Origin: Jiangella mangrovi
GTDB taxonomy: Bacteria; Actinomycetota; Actinomycetes; Jiangellales; Jiangellaceae
DNA: 64,000 nucleotides
Reading direction: 5' to 3'
Assembly: GCF_014204975.1 (NCBI RefSeq)
Contig: NZ_JACHMM010000001.1
Span: 124,001 to 188,000 of the forward strand
The position numbers and the translations under genes were made by a program. Shown in pieces: positions 45,167 through 54,111 of this stretch; position 1 is the first letter of the stretch; each line of letters begins with the position of its first letter. The notes below the pieces were generated by a model. It ran no database searches. It was not told the DNA's origin and worked only from the letters and a program-made list of their open reading frames with translations.

Positions 45167-48100
45167 TCAGGAGACCTTCGGTGTGGCTCGGACCCCGAGG
45201 TGGACGTACGGCGTCCCGTCGGCGAGCTGGTAGAAGGTCACCGGCAGCCAGGTCTCGTTACCGGGCAGCCGCGTGACGTACAGCCCGTCGCGCACGGCTA
45301 CCAGGTCCAGCTCCTTCGGCTCGTTGTCGAGGCCGGCCAGCTCGGCCGTCTGGGTCATCCGCAGCTTCGCGCCGCTCTCGCCCTGCCAGACGTCCAGCCG
45401 GACGCTGGTGCGCTCGTACGTCCCGACGTGCGGCGCGAGGTCCACCTCGACCGGCTCCTCGGGCGGGCCGAGCGGCACGGTCATCTCGACGCCGGCGACC
45501 TCGGCGAAGATCTCGCGGATCAGCGTCTCGTACAGATCGCGGGTGTGGCCGCCGTTGGTGAGCATCGTGACCGCCACGTTCTGCTCCGGCAGCACCCGCA
45601 GGAACGCGGACTGGCCGATGGTGTTGCCGTCGTGGCCGATGAGCCGGGTGCCGTTCCAGTCCAGCCGGAACCAGCCCAGCCCCCACGAGTCGGCCAGCGT
45701 GTACGGGTCGGGCAGCCTCACCTGCTCGGCCTGCATGGCGGCGACGGTGTCGGCTGCCAGCACGCGCGTGCCGTCGGCGGCCACCCCGCCGGCGAGGTGC
45801 AGGCGGGCGAAGGCGAGCACGTCGGCGACGGTGGACGTGATCAGCCCGGCAGGGCCGGCCGAGCGCGGCAGCACCCAGACCGGTGCCCGCCGGAACGGCT
45901 CGTCGTCCTCGTGGATGTGCCCGACGGCGGTCCGGTACAGCAGCGCGTCGTCGGGCAGCGTGACGGTGTGGGTCAGCCCGAGCGGCGTGTAGAGCAGCTC
46001 GCGCATCGCGGTGTCCCAGGTCTGCCCGGTGAGCTTCTCGATGACCCGGCCGGCGGTGGTGAACCCGGAGTTGCAGTACGACCACGTGGCGCCGAGCGGG
46101 TGGTTCAGCGGCAGCCCGGCCAGCGCGGCGACGTACTTCTCGAGGCAGTCGTCGCCGCGGCCGGTGTCGAGGAAGAAGTCGCCGTCGATGCCGCTGGTGT
46201 GCGTGAGCAGGTGCCGCATGGTGACGCGCGCGGTGGCGTCGGCGTCGGCCAGCGTCAGCTCGGGCAGGTAGGTGACGACGGGCTCGTCGAGGTCCAGCTT
46301 GCCGGCGTCGACCAGCGCCATGACCACCGACGCCGTCCACACCTTGCTGATGGAGCCGATCTGGAACAGCGTGTCGGTGGTGACCTCGACGCCGGTCTCG
46401 ACGTTCGTGACGCCGTAGGCGAGCTCCAGCGTCTCGTCGCCGCGGGCGATGCCCAGCGTGGCCCCAGGGACGCGGTAGCGCTCGGCCAGCTCGTTCAGCC
46501 GCTGCTGCCAGTGGTCGCGGTCCAGAGTGGTGGCGGTGGTCGTCATCGCGTGCTCCTTCTTCGACGTGTGCTCGGTGACCCAGTCGACGATGCGGCGGGC
46601 GTAGTCGAGCCGGTGCGACGGGCGCCCGGCCAGGATGAACAGGTGCGACGCGCCTGGGTAGAGCACGAGCCGGGCCGGGACGCCGCGGGCGCGCAGAGCG
46701 GCGAACCACTGCTCGGCCTGCCCCGGCGGGCACCGGTCGTCGTTCAGCCCGTGCAGGATCAGCGTCGGCGTCGTGACGTTCTCGACGTGCGTGTACGGCG
46801 ACTGCGCGGCGGCGCTCTCGGGGTCGCTGAACGGGACGGCGGTCTCGTGCACGGCCAGGTAATGCCCGGCGTCGGACGTGCCGGCGAAGCTGGTGATGTC
46901 GCTCAGGATGCCGCCGGGGATCGCGGCGGCGAACCGGTCCGTGCGGCCGGTCAGCCAGCAGGTCATGTAGCCGCCGTAGCTGTACCCGGTGACGGCCAGC
47001 CGGTCCGGGTCGGCGACGCCCTCGGCCACCAGCTGGTCCAGGGGCTCCAGGAAGTCGCGCTCGTCGGCCAGCCCCCACTGCCCCACGGCGGCGGCGAAGA
47101 AGACCTCGCCGTAGCCGTCGCTGGCCCGCGGGTTGAGCAGCAGCACCGACCAGCCCTGCCGCACGAGCAGCTGGTGGTACGAGTGGCCGCCGTCGGGCAC
47201 CGGGCTCCAGGCGTTGTGCGGGCCGCCGTGGATGTCGAGCAGCAGTGGAGCCGGACTGCGCCCGTCGTCGCTCGCGGCCGACGACGGGCGCAGCAGCCAG
47301 CCGTGCACCTCGGTGCCGTCGCTGACGGTGAAGACGCGCTCCTCCGCGACCGGCAGGTCGAGGTCCGCGGGCGAGTGCGCGGTCAGCGCCCTCTCGGCGC
47401 CGGTGGTGACGTCGACGAGGACGACCTCGCCGTACGAGCCGGGTCCGCCGACGACGGCGGCAGCCCGCGGACCCGCGACGGAGAGTCCCGACACGACCCG
47501 GCCGGCACCGCCGAGCAGCGGCCGCACCTCGCCGCCTTCGACGGGGACGGCGAAGACGTGCGTGCAGCCGCGGTCGCGGGCGCAGAACACGACGGTCTCC
47601 CCCGCCGGCCCGGCGAGCTGCGGCAGGTCGCCGGGATACCCGGGGCCGCCGGGCATGACGTTGCGGTCCAGGCCCACGGTGAGGTCGACCGCCGGGCCGC
47701 CGTCCAGCGGCACGCGGAACAGCCGGTAGTGCCCGACCACCACCTCCCGCTGGGCCACGACCACCAGCGCGCCGCCGTCCCGGGTCCAGGTCACCGGGCC
47801 GGCGGCGCGCAGCTCTCCGACGGGCTCGCCCAGCGGCCCGCCGTCCGCCGGCACCACGTACACCGACGACGCGCCCGTCAGGTCGGCGTCGTCCGCCGTC
47901 GCCGCGGGGAACGCGAGCCGGGACCCGTCGGGCGACCAGGCCACCGGCCCGGCGGCCCAGTCGCCGCTGGTCAGCTGGGTCGTGTCGCCGGTCGCGACGT
48001 CTACCACGTGCACGTGCGGGCGCAGGCCGCGCAGCAGCCCGGCGCCGTCGGCCTTGTAGCCGAGCCGGTCGATCACGATCGGGTCGGTGTCGGCCTGCCC

Positions 48101-48481
48101 GGTGGTGTCGACGGGCGCGGTGAAGGCGATCCGGGTGCCGTCGGGGCTCCACACCGGCGCGCCGGCGCCCTTCGGCAGGTCGGTCAGCGCGACGGCCTCG
48201 CCCGCACCGGACATCGGCAGCAGCCACACCTGCGCCGGCCCGTCGGCGGCGCGCAGGAACGCCAGCCGCGAGCCGTCCGGCGACCAGGCCGGCGACGCGT
48301 CGGCGCGGCCCTGCGTGAGCCTCCGCGCGTCACCTCCACCCGCGGACACGAGCCAGAGCGACGACACGTTCTCGTCCGCCTCGGCGTCGCTGCCCTTCAG
48401 CACGTAGGCGACCCGGGCACCGCCGGGCGACAGGGCCGGTTCGGCGGGAACGGTCAGCGCGAGCACATCGTCGGGGGTCAC
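45167..48481 (-). CDS. S9 prolyl-oligopeptidase fused to class C beta-lactamase-like hydrolase
   Basis: A single 1,104-codon frame with two complete enzymes. Residues 1-390 are a TolB/WD40-like beta-propeller (repeated AWSPDGSRLAF). Residues 391-645 are the S9 alpha/beta-hydrolase with Ser501 in GYSYGGYM, acid Asp581 or Asp582 in LNDDRCPP, and His613 in GASHLF. Residues 646-1104 form a serine beta-lactamase/DD-peptidase domain with SISK (Ser710, Lys713) and a WSYCNSGF Tyr-x-Asn-like motif. The second part begins with its own ATG at 46546, preceded by AAGGAG at 6 bases, so a separate 459-residue product may also be made. Both parts suit degradation of peptides; no signal peptide is present. 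The GTG start overlaps the ABC ATPase stop. Confidence 0.85.
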   Translation of the reverse strand: MTPDDVLALTVPAEPALSPGGARVAYVLKGSDAEADENVSSLWLVSAGGGDARRLTQGRADASPAWSPDGSRLAFLRAADGPAQVWLLPMSGAGEAVALTDLPKGAGAPVWSPDGTRIAFTAPVDTTGQADTDPIVIDRLGYKADGAGLLRGLRPHVHVVDVATGDTTQLTSGDWAAGPVAWSPDGSRLAFPAATADDADLTGASSVYVVPADGGPLGEPVGELRAAGPVTWTRDGGALVVVAQREVVVGHYRLFRVPLDGGPAVDLTVGLDRNVMPGGPGYPGDLPQLAGPAGETVVFCARDRGCTHVFAVPVEGGEVRPLLGGAGRVVSGLSVAGPRAAAVVGGPGSYGEVVLVDVTTGAERALTAHSPADLDLPVAEERVFTVSDGTEVHGWLLRPSSAASDDGRSPAPLLLDIHGGPHNAWSPVPDGGHSYHQLLVRQGWSVLLLNPRASDGYGEVFFAAAVGQWGLADERDFLEPLDQLVAEGVADPDRLAVTGYSYGGYMTCWLTGRTDRFAAAIPGGILSDITSFAGTSDAGHYLAVHETAVPFSDPESAAAQSPYTHVENVTTPTLILHGLNDDRCPPGQAEQWFAALRARGVPARLVLYPGASHLFILAGRPSHRLDYARRIVDWVTEHTSKKEHAMTTTATTLDRDHWQQRLNELAERYRVPGATLGIARGDETLELAYGVTNVETGVEVTTDTLFQIGSISKVWTASVVMALVDAGKLDLDEPVVTYLPELTLADADATARVTMRHLLTHTSGIDGDFFLDTGRGDDCLEKYVAALAGLPLNHPLGATWSYCNSGFTTAGRVIEKLTGQTWDTAMRELLYTPLGLTHTVTLPDDALLYRTAVGHIHEDDEPFRRAPVWVLPRSAGPAGLITSTVADVLAFARLHLAGGVAADGTRVLAADTVAAMQAEQVRLPDPYTLADSWGLGWFRLDWNGTRLIGHDGNTIGQSAFLRVLPEQNVAVTMLTNGGHTRDLYETLIREIFAEVAGVEMTVPLGPPEEPVEVDLAPHVGTYERTSVRLDVWQGESGAKLRMTQTAELAGLDNEPKELDLVAVRDGLYVTRLPGNETWLPVTFYQLADGTPYVHLGVRATPKVS

Positions 48482-49449
48482 GGTGCCGGCACCTCCATCA
48501 GGTCGGTGGCGAAGTGGCAGGCGGACCGGTGCGGCCGGTCCGCCGCGCCGGTCTGCGGGTCGGCCTCGGCGCAGATCGTGCGCTCCGGCCGGGTCAGCGG
48601 GCCGATCGGGCAGCGGCGGTGGAACCGGCAGCCCTGCGGCGGGTCGTGCGGCGAGGGCGCCTCGGTGTCGAGGCGCTGGTCGTCGGCGGGGACGGGGTCG
48701 TCGAGCCCGACGCCGAACGCCGGGGCGGCGTCCAGCAGCGTGCGGGTGTACGGGTGCTTCGGCGCCGACAGCACGGCGTCCGCCGGGCCGGCCTCGACGA
48801 TCCGGCCCAGGTACATGACGGCGATGACGTCGCTCACATAGCGCACCACCGAGAGGTCGTGCGAGATGAACAGCATCGTCAGCCCGAGCCGGCGCTGCAG
48901 GTCGCGGACCAGGTTGAGCACCGCGCCCTGCACCGAGACGTCGAGCGCCGACGTGATCTCGTCGGCCAGCACCACCTCGGGCTCGGCGGCCAGCGCACGC
49001 GCCAGCGCGACCCGCTGCCGCTGCCCGCCGGACAGTCCCGACGGCAGCGACCGGGCGCGCGCCGGGTCGAGGTCGACCAGTTCGAGCAACCGGGCGACCT
49101 CGGCGGCCCGGGCGGTGCGCCCGCGACGGCCGCGCAGCGCCTCGGCGATCGACTCGCCGACGGTCATCCGCGGGTCCAGCGAGGCGTGCGGGTCCTGGAA
49201 GACCAGTTGCAGCCGACGGCGCTCGCGGCGGGTCCGCAGCGGCGCGCCGTCCAGCCGGATCTCCCCGGACGTCGTCGGGACCAGCCCGACGGCGGCCTTG
49301 GCCAGCGTCGACTTGCCGGAGCCGGACTCGCCGACCAGCCCGACGACCGACCCCGCGGGCACCGTGAGGTCGACGCCGTCGACGGCGGTCAGCGCGGACC
49401 GGCCGGTGCCGAACCGGACGGTCGTGCCCTCGAACGACAGCTCCCTCAT
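48478..49449 (-). CDS. Oligopeptide ABC transporter ATPase (OppF-like)
   Basis: A 323-residue ABC ATPase. Walker A GESGSGKST starts at 40, the signature is LSGGQRQRVALARAL, and Walker B is EVVLADEITSALD. The C-terminal oligopeptide-transporter domain has CRFHRRCPIGP. It pairs with the ATPase half of the permease-ATPase fusion upstream. The ATG overlaps that gene's stop (ATGA). Confidence 0.92.
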   Translation of the reverse strand: MRELSFEGTTVRFGTGRSALTAVDGVDLTVPAGSVVGLVGESGSGKSTLAKAAVGLVPTTSGEIRLDGAPLRTRRERRRLQLVFQDPHASLDPRMTVGESIAEALRGRRGRTARAAEVARLLELVDLDPARARSLPSGLSGGQRQRVALARALAAEPEVVLADEITSALDVSVQGAVLNLVRDLQRRLGLTMLFISHDLSVVRYVSDVIAVMYLGRIVEAGPADAVLSAPKHPYTRTLLDAAPAFGVGLDDPVPADDQRLDTEAPSPHDPPQGCRFHRRCPIGPLTRPERTICAEADPQTGAADRPHRSACHFATDLMEVPAP

Positions 49450-51359
49450 GCCCGTCCTCCCGCAGTGTCCAGTGCGTCCAGCGCCAGGTCCAGCGGCTGC
49501 GTGCGCGGGTGCCAGCAGGCGGCCCGCTGTCCCGGGACGGAGCCGGCGGCGGCGAGGCTCGGCCGGACCCGGCAGGCGTCGTCGGCGAAGCCGCACCGCG
49601 GGGCGAACGCGCAGCCCTCGGGCCGGTCGGCGGGGTCCGGCGGACGCCCCGGGATCGTCGCCAGCGGCCGCTCGCGGTTGGTCGCCAGGTCGGGCACGGA
49701 CGCCAGCAGCGCCCGGGTGTACGGGTGCGCGGCCGCGCCCAGCTGCCCGACCGGCAGCTCCTCGACCACGCGGCCGGCGTACATGACGACGACCCGCTCG
49801 CACACTTGGGCGACGACGGCGATGTCGTGCGAGATCAGGACGACGGCCGCCCCGGTGTCGGACTGCACGTCCTTCAGCAGCCGCAGCACCTGCCGCTGCA
49901 CGGTGACGTCGAGAGCCGTCGTCGGCTCGTCGGCGATGATCAGCTCCGGCGTGCTCATCAGGCCCATCGCGATCATGGCGCGCTGGCGCATGCCGCCGGA
50001 GAACTCGTGCGGGTACTGGCGCGCCCGCCGCTCCGGCGCCGGCACCCGGACGGTGCGCAGCCGGTCGACGGCGCGGGCCAGGGCGGCGCGGCGGCCCTGC
50101 CCCTCGTGCACCCGGGTCACCTCGGCCAGCTGGGCGCCCACCCGCATCGACGGGTTGAACGAGGTCATCGGGTCCTGGAAGACCATGGCGACCTTGGTGC
50201 CGAGCAGCTCGCGGACCTCGGCCTCGGGCCGTCCCCGCGGCTCGGCGCCGGCGACCTCGAGCCGGGCCGCCGTGACGTGCGCGTCGTCCGGGGCGAGCTG
50301 GGCGGCGGCGAGCGCGGTGAGGCTCTTGCCGGAGCCGGACTCGCCCACGATGCCGACGGTCTCGCCGCGGCGGACGGTGAGGCTCACGCCGTCGACGGGA
50401 TGTGTCCAGCCGCCGGGCGCGGGGAAGCCGACCCGGAGGTCGTCGGCCACGAGGACGGCGCTGCCGTCACCCTGCGCGGGTGCCGCGGGAGCCGCAGCTG
50501 ACGCCGTCCCCTCGGGAGGACGGCGGCGTCGCACCGCACGCACCCCCACGACCTGCGCGATCGACTCGCCGAGCAGGGTGAAGGCGAGCCCGGCGACCAC
50601 GACGGCGACACCGGGGGCCAGCGCCGCGGCCGGGTTGATGTAGATGCGGTCCAGGCCCTCGCCCAGCAGCCGGCCCCAGTCGTAGGCCGGCGGCTGCACG
50701 CCCAGGCCCAGGAAGGACAGCCCGGCGAACGCCAGCAGCGCGCCACCGGCCAGGACCGTGGCGTTGACCACCAGCGGCTCGCCGACGTTCGGCAGCAGGT
50801 GCCGGACGATGAGCCGGAACCGGCCGACGCCGGCGACCCGCGCGGCCGCCACGAAGTCACGTCCGGACACCGCCGCCACGTTGGTCTGCACGAGCCGGGC
50901 GAACGACGGGGCGCCGGCCAGCCCGATCGCCAGCACCGCCCCGCGCGCGCCGACGCCGAAGATCACCGCGAAGAACAGCGCCAGCAGCAGGCCGGGGAAC
51001 GCGACCGCCAGGTTCACCGTGCCCGTCACCAGCCGGCCGGCCCGCCGCCCGAGCACCGCCGGCAGCACGCCCAGGAGCACCCCCACGACCACACAGATCG
51101 CCGTGGCCAGCAGTGCCAGTCCGAGGGAGTACCGCGTCGCCACCAGGACCCGCAGCATGATGTCGCGGCCCAGCGCGTCGGTGCCCAGCGGGTGCTCCGC
51201 CGTCGAGCCCTGCGAGAGCGCCGCGGGGTCGGTCTCCTCGGCGGCGTCGCCCCACAGCAGCGGCGCGACGATCGCCAGGATCGCCAGGAGCACGAGCAGC
51301 CCGGCCGCGACCGCGCCGACGGGGTTGTGCAGGGCCGCCTTCCACTGGTCCCGCCCCAT
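49446..51359 (-). CDS. Peptide ABC transporter permease-ATPase fusion (OppC-OppD)
   Basis: A 637-residue fused subunit. Residues 1-270 are an OppC-type permease with about six helices and the EAA-like loop (GRDFVAAARVAGVGRFRLI). After an Ala/Pro linker, residues 290-637 are an OppD-type ATPase with Walker A GESGSGKS, signature FSGGMRQRAMIAMGLM, and the C-terminal CAFAPRCGFADDAC element. There is no stop between the halves. Such permease-ATPase fusions are common in actinobacterial dipeptide importers. The ATG at 51359 overlaps the OppB stop by one base (TGATG). Confidence 0.9.
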   Translation of the reverse strand: MGRDQWKAALHNPVGAVAAGLLVLLAILAIVAPLLWGDAAEETDPAALSQGSTAEHPLGTDALGRDIMLRVLVATRYSLGLALLATAICVVVGVLLGVLPAVLGRRAGRLVTGTVNLAVAFPGLLLALFFAVIFGVGARGAVLAIGLAGAPSFARLVQTNVAAVSGRDFVAAARVAGVGRFRLIVRHLLPNVGEPLVVNATVLAGGALLAFAGLSFLGLGVQPPAYDWGRLLGEGLDRIYINPAAALAPGVAVVVAGLAFTLLGESIAQVVGVRAVRRRRPPEGTASAAAPAAPAQGDGSAVLVADDLRVGFPAPGGWTHPVDGVSLTVRRGETVGIVGESGSGKSLTALAAAQLAPDDAHVTAARLEVAGAEPRGRPEAEVRELLGTKVAMVFQDPMTSFNPSMRVGAQLAEVTRVHEGQGRRAALARAVDRLRTVRVPAPERRARQYPHEFSGGMRQRAMIAMGLMSTPELIIADEPTTALDVTVQRQVLRLLKDVQSDTGAAVVLISHDIAVVAQVCERVVVMYAGRVVEELPVGQLGAAAHPYTRALLASVPDLATNRERPLATIPGRPPDPADRPEGCAFAPRCGFADDACRVRPSLAAAGSVPGQRAACWHPRTQPLDLALDALDTAGGRA

Positions 51360-52363
51360 CAGCCCTCCCTGATCGTGGAGCGCGGGTCGGCGAGCGCCAG
51401 CAGCACGTCGACGACGAGGTTCACCAGCAGGACCGCGGCGCCGTAGACCAGCACGATGCCCTGCACGACGGGGTAGTCCTTCGACAGGATCGACGAGACG
51501 ATCGTCATGCCCATGCCGGGCCAGGCGAACACGTTCTCGACCAGGACGGTGCCGACGATCATGCCGCTGAGCAGCAGCCCGCCGATGGTCAGCGTCGAGG
51601 TCAGCGCGTTCGGGAAGACATGGCGCAGATACGCGCGCAGCGGCGGCAGCCGTTTCGCCCGCGCGGTGCGGACGAAGTCCTGGTCCATGACGGCGAGCGC
51701 CTCGACCCGGACGATGCGGGCCATCAGCAGCGCCGGGCCGAGCGCCAGCGCCACGACCGGCAGCACGTACGACGCCGCGTCGCTGCGCCCCGCCACCGGG
51801 AACCAGCCGAGCGTCACCCCGAACACGAACACCAGGCCGACGGCGAGCAGGAACTCCGGGATCGCCGCCGCCACCGCGCTGGTGGAGGTGAAGCCGAGCT
51901 CCGCGCCGCGCCGGCGCCCGCCCCTGGTCAGCACGGCCATGGCCAGGCCCAGCGGGATCGCGACGAGCATGACGACGACGAACGCGGCCACCGCGAGCGA
52001 CGCCGTCGCCGGCAGCCGCTGCCCGATCGTCTCCGACACCGGCATGCCCGACGTCATCGAGACGCCGAGGTCGCCGGCGAACAGCGACCGCACGTAGTCC
52101 ACGAACTGCACGGCGATCGGGTCGTTCAGCCCGAGGGCCTCGCGCCGCGCCTCCACGAGGTCCGGCGGGGCGGTGAGGCCGAGCGCGGCCCGCACCGGGT
52201 CGCCGGGGATCAGGTGGATCATCAGGAACGCCAGCGCCACCAGCACCGCCAGCGACACCAGCAGCCGCCCGGCCCGGCGCAGCAGGAACCGGGCCCACGG
52301 GTTGCCCACCCACGCGGAGACCCGCGTCCGCGTGGGTGGGGCGACGAGGTGCGCCGACGTCAC
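51359..52363 (-). CDS. Peptide ABC transporter permease (OppB-like)
   Basis: A 334-residue permease. After a short tail the first helix is LLVSLAVLVALAFLMIHLIPG, and GDPVRAALG is the standard OppB/DppB element. Further helices and the loop MDQDFVRTARAKRLPPLRAYL match the family. The GTG at 52363 overlaps the substrate-binding-protein stop (GTGA). Confidence 0.92.
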   Translation of the reverse strand: MTSAHLVAPPTRTRVSAWVGNPWARFLLRRAGRLLVSLAVLVALAFLMIHLIPGDPVRAALGLTAPPDLVEARREALGLNDPIAVQFVDYVRSLFAGDLGVSMTSGMPVSETIGQRLPATASLAVAAFVVVMLVAIPLGLAMAVLTRGGRRRGAELGFTSTSAVAAAIPEFLLAVGLVFVFGVTLGWFPVAGRSDAASYVLPVVALALGPALLMARIVRVEALAVMDQDFVRTARAKRLPPLRAYLRHVFPNALTSTLTIGGLLLSGMIVGTVLVENVFAWPGMGMTIVSSILSKDYPVVQGIVLVYGAAVLLVNLVVDVLLALADPRSTIREG

Positions 52364-53925
52364 GAGGCCGTCAGCCGCAGCGTCGGTGGGATGAGGCCGT
52401 CGGAGCCGATGGCCGCGGTGGCGCCGGCGAGGAAGAACGGGATCGTCTCGTCGGCGAAGATCAGCACGTCGTTCGCGGCGAACAGCGCCTCCTCGGCCTC
52501 CTGCCACTTCGGGCAGCTGTCCTGGCCGGACAGCCCCATCGCCTCGGCGACGGCGGCGTCGTACTCCGGGTTGTCGAGGTGCGCCAGGTTGGTGCCGCCG
52601 TCGGCCGGAACCGGACCGGACAGGAACGGCACGATCTGGTTGGGCAGGCGCAGGTTCACCGGCAGCAGCGCGGCGTCCCACGACCCGGTCGCGAAGACCA
52701 CCTCGTTGTACTCGGTGGGCGCCAGGCCGCGGGCCGTGGTGGGCACGCCGGCCTCGGTCCAGGTCGACGCGATCAGCTCGGCCGCCGCGACATTCGTGTC
52801 GCCGCGCGTGCTGTTGTAGATCAGGTCGATCTCGAGGCCGCTGCCCTCCAGCACCGCGGCGGCGGCCTCGGTGTCCTGCTCCGGGAGGTTGCCGTCGACG
52901 GCGTCGTACTGGCAGGCCGCCGGCGCGAGGATCGTGAGCGACTCCGATCGCTGGCCCTGGCCGCCGGTGATGACCGACATCAGCTCCTCGTAGTCCAGCG
53001 CTTGCGCGAGCGCCGCGCGGACCTCGTCGTCGGCGCCCGGGTGCCCCTCACCCTGGTTGAAGAAGATCTCGCCGACGATCGCCCGCAGCGCGAGCTGCTC
53101 GTAGGTCTCCTCCAGCCGCTGCCGGTCCGGGCCGGTGACGGAGGCGGAGTTCAGCTCGCCGGAGACCATGAGGTTCGCCACGGTCGACTCGTTCGCGATG
53201 ACCCGGACGTTCACCGTGGCCGGCGTGCCCGCGTCCGCCGCCGCGGCGCCGTCGGGGCCCCAGGCGTAGTCGTCGCGGCGCGCGAACGTGTAGTGGTCCT
53301 CTCGGACCACCTCGGTGAACTCGAACATGCCGGTGCCGACGCCGCCGTCCTCGAGCAGGCTGGGGTCGTCCAGGCCGGCCTTGCAGACGACGAACAGCTC
53401 ACCGGTGCTCTGCAGCAGGAACGGGTCCGGCGCCGCGGCGGTCAGCGTGACGGTGCGTGCGGCGTCGTCAGCGGTCGCGGTGAGCCCCGGCGGCACCATG
53501 ACGCCGAGCATCGGCGACTGGTTGGCGGGATCGGCGATGAACTGGAAGTTCGCGGCGACGTCGGTCGCGGTCAGCGGCGACCCGTCGGAGCAGGTGATGC
53601 CGTCGCGCAGGGTGTAGGTGACGGTGTCGGGCGTGACGTCCCAGGACTCCGCCAGCCACGGCAGTTCCTCGCCGTCGGTGGTGAAGTAGACCAGCTTGTC
53701 GTACAGGTACGCGTCGATGGCGCGGGTCGCCGACAGCGCCGTCAGGTGCGGGTGCAGGTTGCCCGGATCGGCGGCGACGGCGGTCGTGAAGGCGCCGTCG
53801 GCGACGGGCTCGGCGTCCCCACCCGACGCGCCCGACCCGCCGGCGCTGTCGCCGTCGGAGCCGCCGCACGCCGCGAGGAGCAGTGTCAGGGCCGCGGCGA
53901 ACGCGACCTTCGGGCCGATGCGCAT
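52360..53925 (-). CDS. Peptide ABC transporter substrate-binding lipoprotein
   Basis: A 521-residue extracytoplasmic solute-binding protein of family 5 (SBP_bac_5). The signal peptide ends with the lipobox LLAAC (Cys20), followed by a Gly/Ser/Asp linker. AIDAYLYDKLVYF and VTYTLRDGITCSDGSPLTATD are family signatures. It is the first gene of the long co-directional run and sets import specificity, which cannot be read from sequence. I chose the ATG at 53925, six bases after AAGGAG; an ATG two codons upstream would touch the ribosome site. Confidence 0.92.
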   Translation of the reverse strand: MRIGPKVAFAAALTLLLAACGGSDGDSAGGSGASGGDAEPVADGAFTTAVAADPGNLHPHLTALSATRAIDAYLYDKLVYFTTDGEELPWLAESWDVTPDTVTYTLRDGITCSDGSPLTATDVAANFQFIADPANQSPMLGVMVPPGLTATADDAARTVTLTAAAPDPFLLQSTGELFVVCKAGLDDPSLLEDGGVGTGMFEFTEVVREDHYTFARRDDYAWGPDGAAAADAGTPATVNVRVIANESTVANLMVSGELNSASVTGPDRQRLEETYEQLALRAIVGEIFFNQGEGHPGADDEVRAALAQALDYEELMSVITGGQGQRSESLTILAPAACQYDAVDGNLPEQDTEAAAAVLEGSGLEIDLIYNSTRGDTNVAAAELIASTWTEAGVPTTARGLAPTEYNEVVFATGSWDAALLPVNLRLPNQIVPFLSGPVPADGGTNLAHLDNPEYDAAVAEAMGLSGQDSCPKWQEAEEALFAANDVLIFADETIPFFLAGATAAIGSDGLIPPTLRLTAS

Positions 53926-53980
53926 GACCATCTCCTTCGGAGGGGCGGTGATCCGCACGAATTCCCTTTCCCTCGTGGGA

Positions 53981-54035
53981 CTTGCCGCAGCCTGGACCTC
54001 GCGGTCGGCTGGGCACAGCCTCGCGCTGTGGCAAG
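53981..54035. terminator. Hairpin between D-aminoacylase and the peptide operon
   Basis: CTTGCCGCAG (53981-53990) pairs with CTGTGGCAAG (54026-54035) except for one G-T wobble, with a smaller CACAGC/GCTGTG repeat inside. It lies in the 186-base gap downstream of the D-aminoacylase stop and before the substrate-binding-protein start, so it could end the former transcript or attenuate entry into the operon. Confidence 0.45.
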
Positions 54036-54111
54036 GGTCACGTCTTTGTCCGATCCGACGACCCCCGCCGGCAGAACTCGTCGGGGCGGACGGACGCTCG
54101 GGCGGCCGCCG

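Noticed and set aside
49446-51359. Two separate permease and ATPase genes
   Set aside because: There is no stop or internal ribosome site between the halves, and such fusions are common in this transporter family.
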